Shown: positions 6,614 through 15,774 of the stretch, piece after piece | Layout of the letters: every line of letters begins with the position of its first letter | Numbering within the stretch: position 1 is the stretch's first letter | Assembly (NCBI RefSeq): GCF_004116495.1 | Contig: NZ_PDKC01000028.1 | Span: forward strand, 1-34,187 | Source: Arcobacter sp. CECT 8985 | GTDB taxonomy: Bacteria > Campylobacterota > Campylobacteria > Campylobacterales > Arcobacteraceae | Direction of reading: 5' to 3' | Length of the DNA stretch: 34,187 bases | Position numbers and translations under genes: made by a program | Notes under the pieces: generated by a model | Databases searched by the model: none | What the model was told of the DNA's origin: nothing | What the model saw: only the letters and a program-made list of their open reading frames with translations

Positions 6614-8509
6614 TTACTCTACTTCTGCATCGATAACATCATCGTCATCTTTTTTAGATTTTTTATTTTGTTGTGCACCTGCTTGTCCACCTTGAGCTTG
6701 TTGCTCTTTAGCATACATAGCTTCTGCTAATTTATGAGATTTTTCAGTTAATGCTTTAACTTTTTCTTCAATTTGTTCTTTAGTTGCATTTTCATCTTTT
6801 AATAGCTCTTCTAAATCTGCTGCTGCATCAATAATTGCTTTTTTCTCTTCTTCTGAAACTGCATTTTCATTCTCTTCTAAAGTTTTTCTAGTTGAGTGTA
6901 ATAATGTATCAGCTTGGTTTCTAATTTCAATTACTTCTTTTCTTTTTGCATCTGCATCTTTATTTGCTTCTGCTTCATTTACCATTTTTTCGATTTCATC
7001 ATCACTTAATCCAGACGAACCAGAGATAGTAATTTTATTTTCTTTTCCAGTACCTTTATCTTTTGCACTTACATTTAATACACCATTTGCATCAATATCA
7101 AATGTTACTTCAATTTGAGGAACACCTCTTGGAGCTGCTGGGATATCTGAAAGTTCAAACATACCTAAAGATTTATTATCTTTAGCAAACTCTCTTTCAC
7201 CTTGTACTACATGAATTGATACTGCTGGTTGGTTATCTTCAGCTGTACTAAATACTTGAGATTTTTTAACTGGAATAGTTGTACCTTTTTCAATTAATTT
7301 AGTAGCAACTCCACCTAAAGTTTCAATTCCTAAAGATAATGGTGTTACATCAAGTAATAATACATCTTTAACATCACCTTTTAATACACCAGCTTGAACT
7401 GCTGCACCTGCCGCAACAACTTCATCAGGGTTTACACCTTTATTTAAATCTTTTCCAAAGTACTCTTTAACTACTTGATTAGCTTTTGGTAATCTTGTAG
7501 ATCCACCAACCATAATAATTTCGTTGATTTCATTTTTTTCTAATCCAGCATCTTTTAATGCAGTTTTAATGTGACCTAAAGTCTCTTCAATTAAGTGCTC
7601 AGTCATAGACTCAAATTTTGCTCTAGTTAATGATTTAACTAAGTGAATTGGTCCTGCATTACCCATAGAAATAAATGGTAAATTAATTTCAGTTGATTCT
7701 GCTGAAGATAACTCTTTTTTAGCATTTTCAGCTGCATCTTTTAATCTTTGTAATGCCATTTTATCAGTTTTAATATCAAATCCATTTTCATCTTTGAACT
7801 CTTTTGCCAACCAATCAATAATTGCATTATCAAAGTCATCACCACCTAAGAATGCATTACCATCTGTTGAAAGTACTTCAAATGTTCCATCACCAATTTC
7901 AAGAACAGTAACGTCAAATGTACCACCACCTAAGTCATATACTAATACTTTTTCTTCATCTTTTTTATCTAAACCATATGCTAATGATGCTGCTGTTGGT
8001 TCATTAATAATTCTTAGTACATTTAAGCCTGCAATTGTACCTGCTTCTTGAGTAGCTTTTCTTTGTGCATCATTGAAGTATGCAGGAACAGTAATAACTG
8101 CATCTGTTACAGTATCACCTAAATACTCTTCTGCATCTGCTTTTAATTTTCCTAAGATTTTTGCTGAAATTTCTTGTGGAGTATAAACTTTACCAGCAAT
8201 ATCAACTGCTGCTGCTCCATTTCTATCAACAATTTTATAACCAACTTTAGATTGTGCTTCTTTTGCATTCTCTTCGTTCATCATAAGACCCATAATTCTT
8301 TTTACAGAATAGATTGTTTTTTCTGGGTTTGTAATTGCTTGTCTTTTTGCTGGATCACCAACTAGTACTTCACCTTTATCTGTAAAAGCAACAATTGAAG
8401 GAGTAGTATTTTTACCTTCTTTATTAGAGATAACTTTTGCTTCTCCGCCTTCGTAAACTGCCATACAAGAGTTAGTTGTACCTAAATCGATTCCTATAAC
8501 TTTACTCAT
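6614..8509 (-). CDS. dnaK: Molecular chaperone DnaK (Hsp70)
   Basis: DnaK binds exposed hydrophobic stretches of unfolded proteins in an ATP cycle driven by DnaJ and GrpE. The 631-residue protein shows [12 protein letters not shown] at residues 5-16, the phosphate loop [10 protein letters not shown], the adenosine motif VGGSTRLPK, the interdomain linker [16 protein letters not shown], and a lid ending in a Q/G-rich tail and [10 protein letters not shown]. It follows grpE after 86 bases, with a good ribosome binding site (AAGGAAAAAA). The gap contains a small G+C-rich patch (GACCGGGATGTC) that could fold or be a processing site but has no T run. Regulation should come from the CIRCE site upstream of hrcA. 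dnaJ is not in the window. Confidence 0.98.
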   Translation of the reverse strand: MSKVIGIDLGTTNSCMAVYEGGEAKVISNKEGKNTTPSIVAFTDKGEVLVGDPAKRQAITNPEKTIYSVKRIMGLMMNEENAKEAQSKVGYKIVDRNGAAAVDIAGKVYTPQEISAKILGKLKADAEEYLGDTVTDAVITVPAYFNDAQRKATQEAGTIAGLNVLRIINEPTAASLAYGLDKKDEEKVLVYDLGGGTFDVTVLEIGDGTFEVLSTDGNAFLGGDDFDNAIIDWLAKEFKDENGFDIKTDKMALQRLKDAAENAKKELSSAESTEINLPFISMGNAGPIHLVKSLTRAKFESMTEHLIEETLGHIKTALKDAGLEKNEINEIIMVGGSTRLPKANQVVKEYFGKDLNKGVNPDEVVAAGAAVQAGVLKGDVKDVLLLDVTPLSLGIETLGGVATKLIEKGTTIPVKKSQVFSTAEDNQPAVSIHVVQGEREFAKDNKSLGMFELSDIPAAPRGVPQIEVTFDIDANGVLNVSAKDKGTGKENKITISGSSGLSDDEIEKMVNEAEANKDADAKRKEVIEIRNQADTLLHSTRKTLEENENAVSEEEKKAIIDAAADLEELLKDENATKEQIEEKVKALTEKSHKLAEAMYAKEQQAQGGQAGAQQNKKSKKDDDDVIDAEVE

Positions 8510-8595
8510 CTTTTTTCCTTATCAAGTTTTAATTTTATTTTAAATAATTTTTGTCATCTATCTAGTTTAAAGACATCCCGGTCAAACAATTAGTT

Positions 8596-9174
8596 CTATT
8601 TTTTACAAATAGAAACCATTGCAGGTCTAAGTAATCTATCTTTTATCTTATAACCTTTTTGTAATTGTTGAACTATTTGTCCATCTTCATGATCTTCACT
8701 ATCAACTTGCATTACTGCATCATGAAAATTTGGATCAAAATCACCATCTGTATCAATTGTAGTAATTTCATGTTTTTCAAAAACTGTATAGAAGTTTTTG
8801 ATTGTTAATTCAACACCTTCTTTTAATTTTTTAAGAAGTTCTTGTGCATCTAAGTCTTTAGCACTTTCTTCTGCTGCTAAAGCCATCTCTAAAGTATCAA
8901 TTGGTGCTAATAAATCTTTTGCAAACTTTTCAGATGCATAATCAATAGCTTGATACTTCTCTTTTTCTAATCTTTTTTTAATATTCTCAAAATCTGCATG
9001 AACTCTTAAATATTTTTCTTGTTCTTCTTTTAATTTTGCTTCATATTCAGCTTTTACACTTTCAACAGTCTCTTCTTCACAAACCTCTTGCTCAGTACTG
9101 TCTTCACAAGTTTTATCTTCACAAGGTTGAACAACTTCTTCTTGGTTTAATTCTTCTTTTTTTTCTTCACTCAA
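8596..9174 (-). CDS. grpE: Nucleotide exchange factor GrpE
   Basis: GrpE releases ADP from DnaK. The 192-residue protein has a disordered acidic N-terminus, a long helix (VKAEYEAKLKEEQEKYLR) and the typical core (HADFENIKKRLEKEK, then FDPNFHDAVMQV and the beta-wing region KGYKIKDRLLRPAMVSI). It lies between hrcA (9 bases upstream) and dnaK, the standard order. An unusual point is three cysteines in the acidic tail (C18, C23, C32), discussed in the findings. Confidence 0.95.
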   Translation of the reverse strand: MSEEKKEELNQEEVVQPCEDKTCEDSTEQEVCEEETVESVKAEYEAKLKEEQEKYLRVHADFENIKKRLEKEKYQAIDYASEKFAKDLLAPIDTLEMALAAEESAKDLDAQELLKKLKEGVELTIKNFYTVFEKHEITTIDTDGDFDPNFHDAVMQVDSEDHEDGQIVQQLQKGYKIKDRLLRPAMVSICKK

Positions 9175-9183
9175 TTTTAACTC

Positions 9184-9975
9184 CTAAGACATACTAATTT
9201 GGTTATAAAAATATTCGTAATCTTTCGATAACTCGCCAACTACTAACATTTTTGAATTATACCCGTGAATATTGCAAACATTGCATATTCCCATATATCC
9301 AGTAGGTAATAACTCTTCATAATAAAGACCTTCTTCACACTTATCAATAACCTCTCCATTTAAAAATGAATTGATAAAACTTTCATCAAAGTCATATGTA
9401 AGTGCCAATCTTAAAAACTCTTTCGTATTATATATTGAAAGGTCTCTTTCTTTTACAAATTGGCTTAACTGTGCATAAAGTTCATATGCTCCAACATCTT
9501 TAGATATTTTTATAATATGATTGATTTCTAAACCTACCATATCAATTAAAAATCTATATAATGCAGAAGAGTACTTAATTGTAATTGGAAAATTATCAAA
9601 TTCTAAGATCATATATCTATCTTGGATATTTAATACATTAACCAACTTATCATTTTTAAGCTCTTTAATAAACACAGTTAAACCAACTCTTTGTGCTAAA
9701 TATTCTACTGTTTTTAAATCAACAAAAGAAAGTTTATAATTTAATTTACTACTCCAATACTGTTTTAATGCTTCAGTAGTTGGTGTTCTTCCACTACTTG
9801 CATGTTCTTGAGCTAAAAAACCTTCATCTCCTAACTTTTTAAAGTAACCTCTAATTGTTGCTGGAGAATATGCAATATCATACATAGTTTTTAATTGACT
9901 TGAACCAATTGGCTCACAATGCTCAATATATGCTTTAATAATAGACTGTAATAAAAACTCTTTTTTATCAATCAT
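9184..9975 (-). CDS. hrcA: Heat-shock repressor HrcA
   Basis: HrcA represses class I heat-shock genes by binding CIRCE, with activity that depends on GroE. I take the start at ATG 9975-9973 (MIDKKEFLLQSIIKAYIEH, 263 residues). An in-frame ATG at 10008 would add 11 residues but lies inside the CIRCE element, only about 12 bases after the probable transcription start, and the family usually has few residues before this helix. Visible parts are the winged-helix N-terminus (EPIGSSQL, SPATIRGYFKKL, SSGRTPT) and a shortened C-terminal regulatory domain; HrcA of Firmicutes is about 340 residues. The ribosome binding site is weak for either start. It is the first gene of hrcA-grpE-dnaK. Confidence 0.92.
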   Translation of the reverse strand: MIDKKEFLLQSIIKAYIEHCEPIGSSQLKTMYDIAYSPATIRGYFKKLGDEGFLAQEHASSGRTPTTEALKQYWSSKLNYKLSFVDLKTVEYLAQRVGLTVFIKELKNDKLVNVLNIQDRYMILEFDNFPITIKYSSALYRFLIDMVGLEINHIIKISKDVGAYELYAQLSQFVKERDLSIYNTKEFLRLALTYDFDESFINSFLNGEVIDKCEEGLYYEELLPTGYMGICNVCNIHGYNSKMLVVGELSKDYEYFYNQISMS

Positions 9976-9997
9976 AAAAAACCAATCTTTTAATTTT

Positions 9998-10024
9998 TTA
10001 GCACTCATTCTCTTGAACTGCTAA
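9998..10024 (-). promoter_or_regulatory. CIRCE operator (HrcA binding site)
   Basis: The minus strand has TTAGCAGTT, nine bases, then GAGTGCTAA. The consensus is TTAGCACTC-N9-GAGTGCTAA, so one arm is perfect and the other matches at 7 of 9 positions. It begins 3 bases after the -10 box and so covers the transcription start, the expected place for autorepression of hrcA-grpE-dnaK. Confidence 0.93.
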
Positions 10025-10027
10025 AAG

Positions 10028-10057
10028 ATTATAACTTATTGAGTCTATATTTGTCAA
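10028..10057 (-). promoter_or_regulatory. Consensus sigma-70 promoter of the hrcA operon
   Basis: On the minus strand TTGACA (10057-10052), an 18-base spacer and TATAAT (10033-10028) match both consensus hexamers exactly. Such a full -35 box is rare in this A+T-rich window. The predicted start is near 10020, inside CIRCE. Confidence 0.85.
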
Positions 10058-10165
10058 GTATTTTTTATAAAATTAATAAATTTTTTATTAAAACCCTATT
10101 TAAATTAGCTAATTATCTAGAAAAAGTGGCTAAAATTCTCATCTGAATTTTTTAAAAGGATAAAT

Positions 10166-11209
10166 ATGTATCAAAAGATAAATGAGCAGTTTGCAAGTGA
10201 CAACTACTCACAAATTTGTCCTGAAGTACTAGAAAAGATAATTGAATTAAATAATGACAATGCGTTAGCGTATGGTAATGATTATTACACAAAATATGCA
10301 GCAGATAAATTAAGAGAATTATTTGAAACAGATTGTGAAATTTTCTTTGTATTCACAGGGACAGCAGCAAACTCGTTAAGTTTAGCCGCACTATGTAGTT
10401 CATATCATAGTATTATATGTACAGATGTAGCACATATTGAAACAGATGAATGTGGAGCACCTGAGTTTTTTTCTAATGGATCAAAACTTCTTTTGGCAGA
10501 AGCAAAAAATGGAAAATTAACTCCAGATGATATTGTTCACTTAGCTACAAAAAGAGATGATATTCACTACCCAAAACCAAAAGTTGTATCTATTACTCAA
10601 TCAACAGAAGTAGGAACTGTTTACTCAATTGAAGAACTAAAGCAGATTCAAAAAACAGCAAAAGAGTATAACCTATACATTCAAATGGATGGAGCAAGAT
10701 TTGCAAATGCAGTTGCTTCACTTGGATGCAAACCAGCAGATATAACATGGAAAGTTGGTGTAGATGTATTATGTTTTTCTGGAACAAAGAATGGTATGGC
10801 AATGGGTGAAGTTATTGTATTTTTTAATAAAAAATTAGCTGAAGATTTTGACTATAGATGTAAACAAGCAGGACAACTTGCTTCAAAGATGAAATTTATA
10901 TCTGCACAATGGCTAGGATTATTGGAAAATGAGTTATGGAAAAAGAATGCAACCCATGCTAATAAAATGGCGAAATATTTTGAAGAGCAAATAAAAGATA
11001 TCAAAGGTATTAAAATAAAATTCCCTGTTGAGTCAAACAGTGTATTTATACAAGCCCCTCAAGAAGTATTAAATAACTTAGAAAAAAGAGATTGGATTTT
11101 TTATGGTTTCATTGGAGTTGGTGGAGGAAGATTTGTATTTTCATGGAATACATCTAAATCACGAGTAGATGAATTAATTAAAGATTTAAAAGAGTTATCA
11201 AATAGTTAA
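10166..11209 (+). CDS. ltaE: Low-specificity L-threonine aldolase
   Basis: This PLP enzyme splits L-threonine or allo-threonine to glycine and acetaldehyde in the cytoplasm. The 347 residues follow the threonine aldolase/beta-eliminating lyase family: TGTAANSLSL (phosphate binding), the cofactor-stacking histidine H90 in DVAHIETDE, D175 and R178 in QMDGARFANA, and the Schiff-base lysine K208 in CFSGTKNGMAMGE. ETDECGAPE is a family signature. It is divergent from the hrcA operon, with AAAAGGAT before its ATG and a possible -10 (TAAAAT) about 33 bases upstream of the start. A small stem-loop covers its stop codon. Confidence 0.92.
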   Translation: MYQKINEQFASDNYSQICPEVLEKIIELNNDNALAYGNDYYTKYAADKLRELFETDCEIFFVFTGTAANSLSLAALCSSYHSIICTDVAHIETDECGAPEFFSNGSKLLLAEAKNGKLTPDDIVHLATKRDDIHYPKPKVVSITQSTEVGTVYSIEELKQIQKTAKEYNLYIQMDGARFANAVASLGCKPADITWKVGVDVLCFSGTKNGMAMGEVIVFFNKKLAEDFDYRCKQAGQLASKMKFISAQWLGLLENELWKKNATHANKMAKYFEEQIKDIKGIKIKFPVESNSVFIQAPQEVLNNLEKRDWIFYGFIGVGGGRFVFSWNTSKSRVDELIKDLKELSNS

Positions 11210-11227
11210 TATAGGTTTTCTATATTA
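11207..11227 (+). terminator. Weak stem-loop after the threonine aldolase gene
   Basis: TAATATAG (11207-11214) pairs with CTATATTA (11220-11227) around GTTTT. The 5' arm includes the stop codon. It is A+T-rich and not followed by a T run, so it could be an mRNA 3'-end structure rather than a terminator. Confidence 0.35.
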
Positions 11228-11281
11228 GCTATTATTAAAAAACTTTTTATAAAATTAGCCAATTAATAATAAGGACTAAAA

Positions 11282-11668
11282 ATGAAATATCTAGTATCAA
11301 CTTCTAAAAGCATAAATGAGGCATATGAAGCATTACAACAAGCAATTAGTAATAATGGATTTGGTCTTCAATATACTCACAATATAGAAGAAAAACTTTC
11401 AAATAAAGGTGTAACTTTAGGAAGAAAATGTTTAGTATTAGATATTTGCCAACCTCATATTGCAAAAGAGATTTTGGATATTGATCCAAGTGTTAGTGCA
11501 CTTTTACCATGTAGCATATCTGTTTATGAAGATGAAAGTAAAACTAATATTTGCCTTGTTAAACCATCTTTTATTTTTCCACAATTAAATGAAAAATTAA
11601 AAGAGGTTATGCAAAGAGTTGAAAAAAGCATCTTTAAAATTATAGATGAAGCAGCAAAAGAAGACTAA
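11282..11668 (+). CDS. DUF302 family protein
   Basis: The 128-residue protein matches the DUF302 pattern: an N-terminal SINEAYEALQQAI helix, then CLVLDICQPHIAKEIL, and LLPCSISVYED. These small cytoplasmic proteins occur widely and have no established reaction. The ATG follows AAGGACT. Its stop codon overlaps by 4 bases the stop of the converging helicase gene. It sits 72 bases after the threonine aldolase gene and may be read from the same transcript. Confidence 0.85.
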   Translation: MKYLVSTSKSINEAYEALQQAISNNGFGLQYTHNIEEKLSNKGVTLGRKCLVLDICQPHIAKEILDIDPSVSALLPCSISVYEDESKTNICLVKPSFIFPQLNEKLKEVMQRVEKSIFKIIDEAAKED

Positions 11669-14424
11669 ACATTTAAAGTAAACTCATCATACAAATACTT
11701 AGGAAGTGCTTTTTCTAACTTCAAAGTTAAATTGATGGGTTTTTCTCCTTCATAATTTATTGTATTTGCTAAACCTAAATATATAAAATTTTGTGTTTTT
11801 TTATCTACAGTGATGAATTTTCTTACAAAAATATGTAATCGCACATCATATTTTTTATTTTGTATTAACTTTTCACCATCTCCTTTATTTATTGTTGCAT
11901 TTGGTTTTGTTTGCCAAGAAAAAGTATCATTTGAGAAAAAAGTATTACTATATCTTTTACTTTTAGGTGCATTTTGTTTATCCAAATTTATAAATAAAAA
12001 ATAATCATTTTTATATTTTAATTGTCCACTTCCTCTAAATGAGCTATGGATTTTATCAAGATTACAAAGAAGAGCAATATTCTTCATATTATACTTTTCA
12101 TAAAGTTTCAAAAATGGCAAACCATAGTTTTTCCTTCCAAACTCTTTTTCATATAAAAGTATTGCATACTCTATACTATCTTTTATAATCTCTTTTTCTT
12201 CACTATTTAATAAACTAGTTTTAAATATCTTAGTTATAATTAAAACCTCATCATTTAAATTTGTAAGCTTTGTATATCTTTTAAGTTGTGCACTATCAAA
12301 GAACTCCTGATTTAAATATCTAAAACTATGATTTACACTATTTATATCAACTTTATCTTGGTACTTTAAAATCTCTTTTCTTGCTGTTATTAAATCAATT
12401 GATTCATTATTTAAAAGATATTTTAATATTGCAAACTCATTTACTCTTTTTAATTTTATATGAGAATCAATAAATCTAATAATTTTTAAAAATTCTTCAG
12501 AAAATTTACTTTTTTGTTTATTTACTTTATATACAAACTCAATATATGATTTACTCTCATCAATAAAATCTTTTGGATTTATTGTTGTTTCATTTGTAAT
12601 AAAATCAATAAGTTTAGGAGTTTTATTTATACTATTTTTAAAATCAATAAATTGCTGTTTTAAATGTCTGAAACTATTAAAATTTTGTTCATCTAATTGT
12701 TTTAAAATACTTTGTTTTGATATTTCATCCATATAAATAAATGTATCATTTGAAATTGAAGCAAAGCTATTATTTAAAGCTAGTTTTACACTATCTTTAT
12801 CAATAATCTTATTTCCTAAAAGTGCAAATGCAATTAAGTAAGCTCTGTTATGATTTCCTATAAAATCTAATACAGTTAAAAACTGTTTATCTTTGCTTTT
12901 TCTAAGCCCTCTTCCTAATTGTTGAATAAAAATTGTTGAAGATGTTGTAGGTCTTAACATTAAAATAGTATTTACTTTAGGAATATCAACTCCTTCATTA
13001 AATATATCAACACTAAATATAACTTCTAAACTATTTTGTTCATCTTCAAGTTTTTTTATTGATATTTGTCTATTTTCAATTGAATCTTCACCTAAAAGAG
13101 TGGTTGAGACAATGCCTTTTTTATTAAACTCTTCACTCATATAAAGTGCATGCTCTTTATTTACACAAAAAGCTAAAACTCTTCTTTTATTATTATCATG
13201 GCCATAAAAATTTAATTTTTCAATTATAAAATCAACTCTTTTATTTACACTCAATATTTTTGCAACTTTTGAAATATCTTCTAAATTTATATCACTATAA
13301 TCAGTTACGATATCACTTATTCCAAAATAGTGAAAAGATGATACCAATTTTTGTTCCAAAGCACTATTTAGTCTTAAATCAATTGCAATATTATCATCAA
13401 ACATTTCATATATATTTTGATTATCTGTTCTATTAGGAGTTGCTGTTAAACCTAAAGAAAATTTTGGAGTAAAAAAGCAAAATACTTTTTGAAAACTTTC
13501 ACTTGCAATATGATGTGCTTCATCATATACTATATAATCAAACTCATCTTCTTTAAAAAGATTTAGATTTTTACTAATTGTTTGAATAGTTGCAAAAATA
13601 TAATCCCTATCCAATTGTTTTTTATTTCCTGTAAAAAATCCAAAAGTTTTAAAATCAATAACTTTTTCAAAACTAAATTTTGATGAAATTAAAATATTTT
13701 CTCTATGGGCTAAAAATAATACTTTCTTAGCTTTAAATTCTTTTATATCAAAAGCACTTAAATAAGTTTTCCCAGTTCCAGTTGCACAAATTGCTAAAGC
13801 TTTTTTTTGGTTATTTTTTCTAAGATTTTTTAAGTTTTTAAGTGCATAAATTTGCATACTATTTGGTTCAATTATATCTTTATAAATAAAATTTCTATTT
13901 ATTTTTATATTACTATTTATTAAAAATTGTTCATATGAATTTAAAAATTTCCCATCTACATCATAAGCTTTATCAAATAATAAATCAAATTCACTCAAAA
14001 CCTCTTTTGTAAAACTTTCATCTTTTTTACTAACTACTTTTAAATTCCATTCAATATTTGATTTAAATGCACTTGCAGTTATATTTGAAGAACCTATTAC
14101 TATTTTATAATAATCTTCATATTCAAAAATATAGGCTTTACTATGAAATCCCACATCACTACTATCAAAAACTTTAAGTTCTATATTATTAAATTCTTGA
14201 AGTTTTTTTAATGCTTTTACTTCTGTAAAATTTAGATAAGTTGAAGTTAAAACTTTACCTTTAACTGAGTTGTCTTGAGTTTTTTTCAAACAATCAAGCA
14301 ATAATTGTAAGCCACTATAATTTACAAATGCTACATTTATATAAAAACTTTTACATGAATTAAAAAGAGTTGTTAATAAATTATAAAAATTATCTGTTCT
14401 ATTATTTGTTATAAGTTTTTTCAT
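11665..14424 (-). CDS. PLD-like nuclease / SF2 helicase / DUF3427 fusion
   Basis: The 919 residues contain three parts. Residues about 1-150 are a phospholipase D-like domain with one HxK motif (H94, K96 in GFHSKAYIF) and GSSN at 111-114. Residues about 185-530 are a superfamily 2 helicase: ATGTGKT (214-220), DEAH (301-304), TATP (327-330), FNEGVDIP (475-482) and QQLGRGLR (501-508). The C-terminus from about 790 fits DUF3427 (FRGSGQLKYKN, FSWQTKPNAT, LHIFVRKF, FIYLGLA). This arrangement is known in bacteria; the parts suggest ATP-driven DNA processing or restriction, but the substrate is unproven. A single HxK motif implies dimerisation for catalysis. Its ATG directly follows the stop codon of the upstream MFS gene, so translation is probably coupled. 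Confidence 0.85.
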   Translation of the reverse strand: MKKLITNNRTDNFYNLLTTLFNSCKSFYINVAFVNYSGLQLLLDCLKKTQDNSVKGKVLTSTYLNFTEVKALKKLQEFNNIELKVFDSSDVGFHSKAYIFEYEDYYKIVIGSSNITASAFKSNIEWNLKVVSKKDESFTKEVLSEFDLLFDKAYDVDGKFLNSYEQFLINSNIKINRNFIYKDIIEPNSMQIYALKNLKNLRKNNQKKALAICATGTGKTYLSAFDIKEFKAKKVLFLAHRENILISSKFSFEKVIDFKTFGFFTGNKKQLDRDYIFATIQTISKNLNLFKEDEFDYIVYDEAHHIASESFQKVFCFFTPKFSLGLTATPNRTDNQNIYEMFDDNIAIDLRLNSALEQKLVSSFHYFGISDIVTDYSDINLEDISKVAKILSVNKRVDFIIEKLNFYGHDNNKRRVLAFCVNKEHALYMSEEFNKKGIVSTTLLGEDSIENRQISIKKLEDEQNSLEVIFSVDIFNEGVDIPKVNTILMLRPTTSSTIFIQQLGRGLRKSKDKQFLTVLDFIGNHNRAYLIAFALLGNKIIDKDSVKLALNNSFASISNDTFIYMDEISKQSILKQLDEQNFNSFRHLKQQFIDFKNSINKTPKLIDFITNETTINPKDFIDESKSYIEFVYKVNKQKSKFSEEFLKIIRFIDSHIKLKRVNEFAILKYLLNNESIDLITARKEILKYQDKVDINSVNHSFRYLNQEFFDSAQLKRYTKLTNLNDEVLIITKIFKTSLLNSEEKEIIKDSIEYAILLYEKEFGRKNYGLPFLKLYEKYNMKNIALLCNLDKIHSSFRGSGQLKYKNDYFLFINLDKQNAPKSKRYSNTFFSNDTFSWQTKPNATINKGDGEKLIQNKKYDVRLHIFVRKFITVDKKTQNFIYLGLANTINYEGEKPINLTLKLEKALPKYLYDEFTLNV

Positions 14425-15567
14425 CTAATTATTAAAATCTTTCCTATATTTAAAAAATATTGAATATACAACTATTAAAATAAAAATAAACATCACTAAT
14501 ACTATATTCCATCCAAATCTATGATATACCATTGCAGGAATTATAGAACCAACTGCTCCACCAATATAATAAAAAGTTAAATACATTCCTGAAGTTAATG
14601 ATTTTTGAGATTTTTTTAAAGAATTTGCTATTCCACTACTTACACTATGAACCATAAACATTCCTACACAAAAAAGAAAAACCATAAAAAATACAAAAAC
14701 CATATTATCACTGAAAAAACTTAAGTTTACAATAGTAAAAATTGCTCCCCCAATCAAAATCATATTTTGCTCACTTTTTAAAATTTTTACTATTTTTTTT
14801 GATAATAAAGAAACAACAATTCCCATCCCATATCCAAGATATAAAAGACCAATTTGAGTTTCAGTTGCATCTGGAATTATCTCTTTCATTCTAAAAGGCA
14901 AAATATTTAATAGCCCAGCAAATGCAAAAAATGTTGTAAACATTAATAAATAAATCAAGATGAATCTTCTATCACTTAAAATTTCAACAACATCTTTTAT
15001 TTTTGCTTTTGTAAGTTCCGTATCACCTTCAAACTTCAATTTATTAATAAAAAATATTGCAATAAACAATGCAATACTTAATGACAAGAATACGCTTCTC
15101 CAACCAAAATGCGTAGCAATTAAACCAGAAATTACCCTTCCAACCATTCCTCCAAATACTGTTGCTGCTACATAAATAGCCATATTGTATTTGACATTTT
15201 TTTTATCACTATTTGCTAATATACTCATACAAGAAGTAATAATTGCAGGGATTATTAAAGACTCAATTATTCTAATAAATAAAAACATCTCATAGCTTGT
15301 AGAATAAGACAAAAAGATATTTGTTACAAGAAGTATCAATGATGAATAAATTAACATTTTTTTAGGACAAATTGTTTCTAAAATATATCCATATATTATA
15401 GGTGCAATTGCCAAAGAAAACATTATTACAGCAGTAAACTGTGAAGCTTGAATCATATTGATTTTAAACTCTTTTGCCAATAATGGCTGTAGAGGTTGAG
15501 TTGCATACATTATTGAAAAAACCACCAAAATAATGTATATTATAATTATTAATTGTCTATTTTTCAT
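14425..15567 (-). CDS. MFS transporter, probable efflux type
   Basis: The 380-residue protein has about 12 membrane helices with the early ATQPLQPLLAKEFK segment seen in YnfM-like major facilitator transporters. The motif A region after helix 2 is YGYILETICPKK, and motif C-like glycines occur in VFGGMVGRVISGLIATHFGWRSVF. It probably exports a small compound by proton antiport; the substrate cannot be read from the sequence. The stop codon TAG is followed at once by the ATG of the PLD-helicase gene. There is no ribosome binding site before its own ATG; instead TATAAT lies 6 bases before it (see 15574-15579). Confidence 0.88.
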   Translation of the reverse strand: MKNRQLIIIIYIILVVFSIMYATQPLQPLLAKEFKINMIQASQFTAVIMFSLAIAPIIYGYILETICPKKMLIYSSLILLVTNIFLSYSTSYEMFLFIRIIESLIIPAIITSCMSILANSDKKNVKYNMAIYVAATVFGGMVGRVISGLIATHFGWRSVFLSLSIALFIAIFFINKLKFEGDTELTKAKIKDVVEILSDRRFILIYLLMFTTFFAFAGLLNILPFRMKEIIPDATETQIGLLYLGYGMGIVVSLLSKKIVKILKSEQNMILIGGAIFTIVNLSFFSDNMVFVFFMVFLFCVGMFMVHSVSSGIANSLKKSQKSLTSGMYLTFYYIGGAVGSIIPAMVYHRFGWNIVLVMFIFILIVVYSIFFKYRKDFNN

Positions 15568-15573
15568 TTAGCC

Positions 15574-15582
15574 ATTATAACA
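15574..15582 (-). promoter_or_regulatory. Extended -10 box immediately before the MFS gene
   Basis: The minus strand reads TGTTATAAT, then GGCTAA, then the ATG. The TG-N-TATAAT form is an extended -10. Transcription should start at or within a base or two of the ATG, implying a leaderless mRNA. Confidence 0.55.
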
Positions 15583-15703
15583 TATTTTGTACACTTATTT
15601 AAGTTTACATAAATAATACATATGCTAAATTTACAAGATTAATGTGACTTTTGAGTAATTAATATACAACTTTTATATTATTATTCTTTGGATTTATATT
15701 ATA

Positions 15704-15748
15704 ATCATATTATGATATAATCGTTATGTTGTAATAATGTCATTACAA
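15704..15748 (+). promoter_or_regulatory. Promoter and inverted repeats upstream of the TRAP genes
   Basis: TATAAT (15716-15721) is the likely -10 box, with a start near 15728. Two symmetrical elements flank it: ATCATA-T-TATGAT (15704-15716) just upstream, and TTGTAAT-N6-ATTACAA (15729-15748) at the start of the transcript. Either could be an operator. The second could also be a hairpin in the RNA leader. Confidence 0.5.
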
Positions 15749-15774
15749 AAATATAAAATCAACAAGGAGATTAA

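Noticed and set aside
8510-8595. A second CIRCE or internal promoter between grpE and dnaK
   Set aside because: No TTAGCACTC-like repeat and no clear promoter hexamers; only a short G+C-rich patch is seen.
11665-15567. A complete known defence system or defence island
   Set aside because: Only one nuclease-helicase gene is present, without methyltransferase, toxin or other partner genes, so no named system is claimed.
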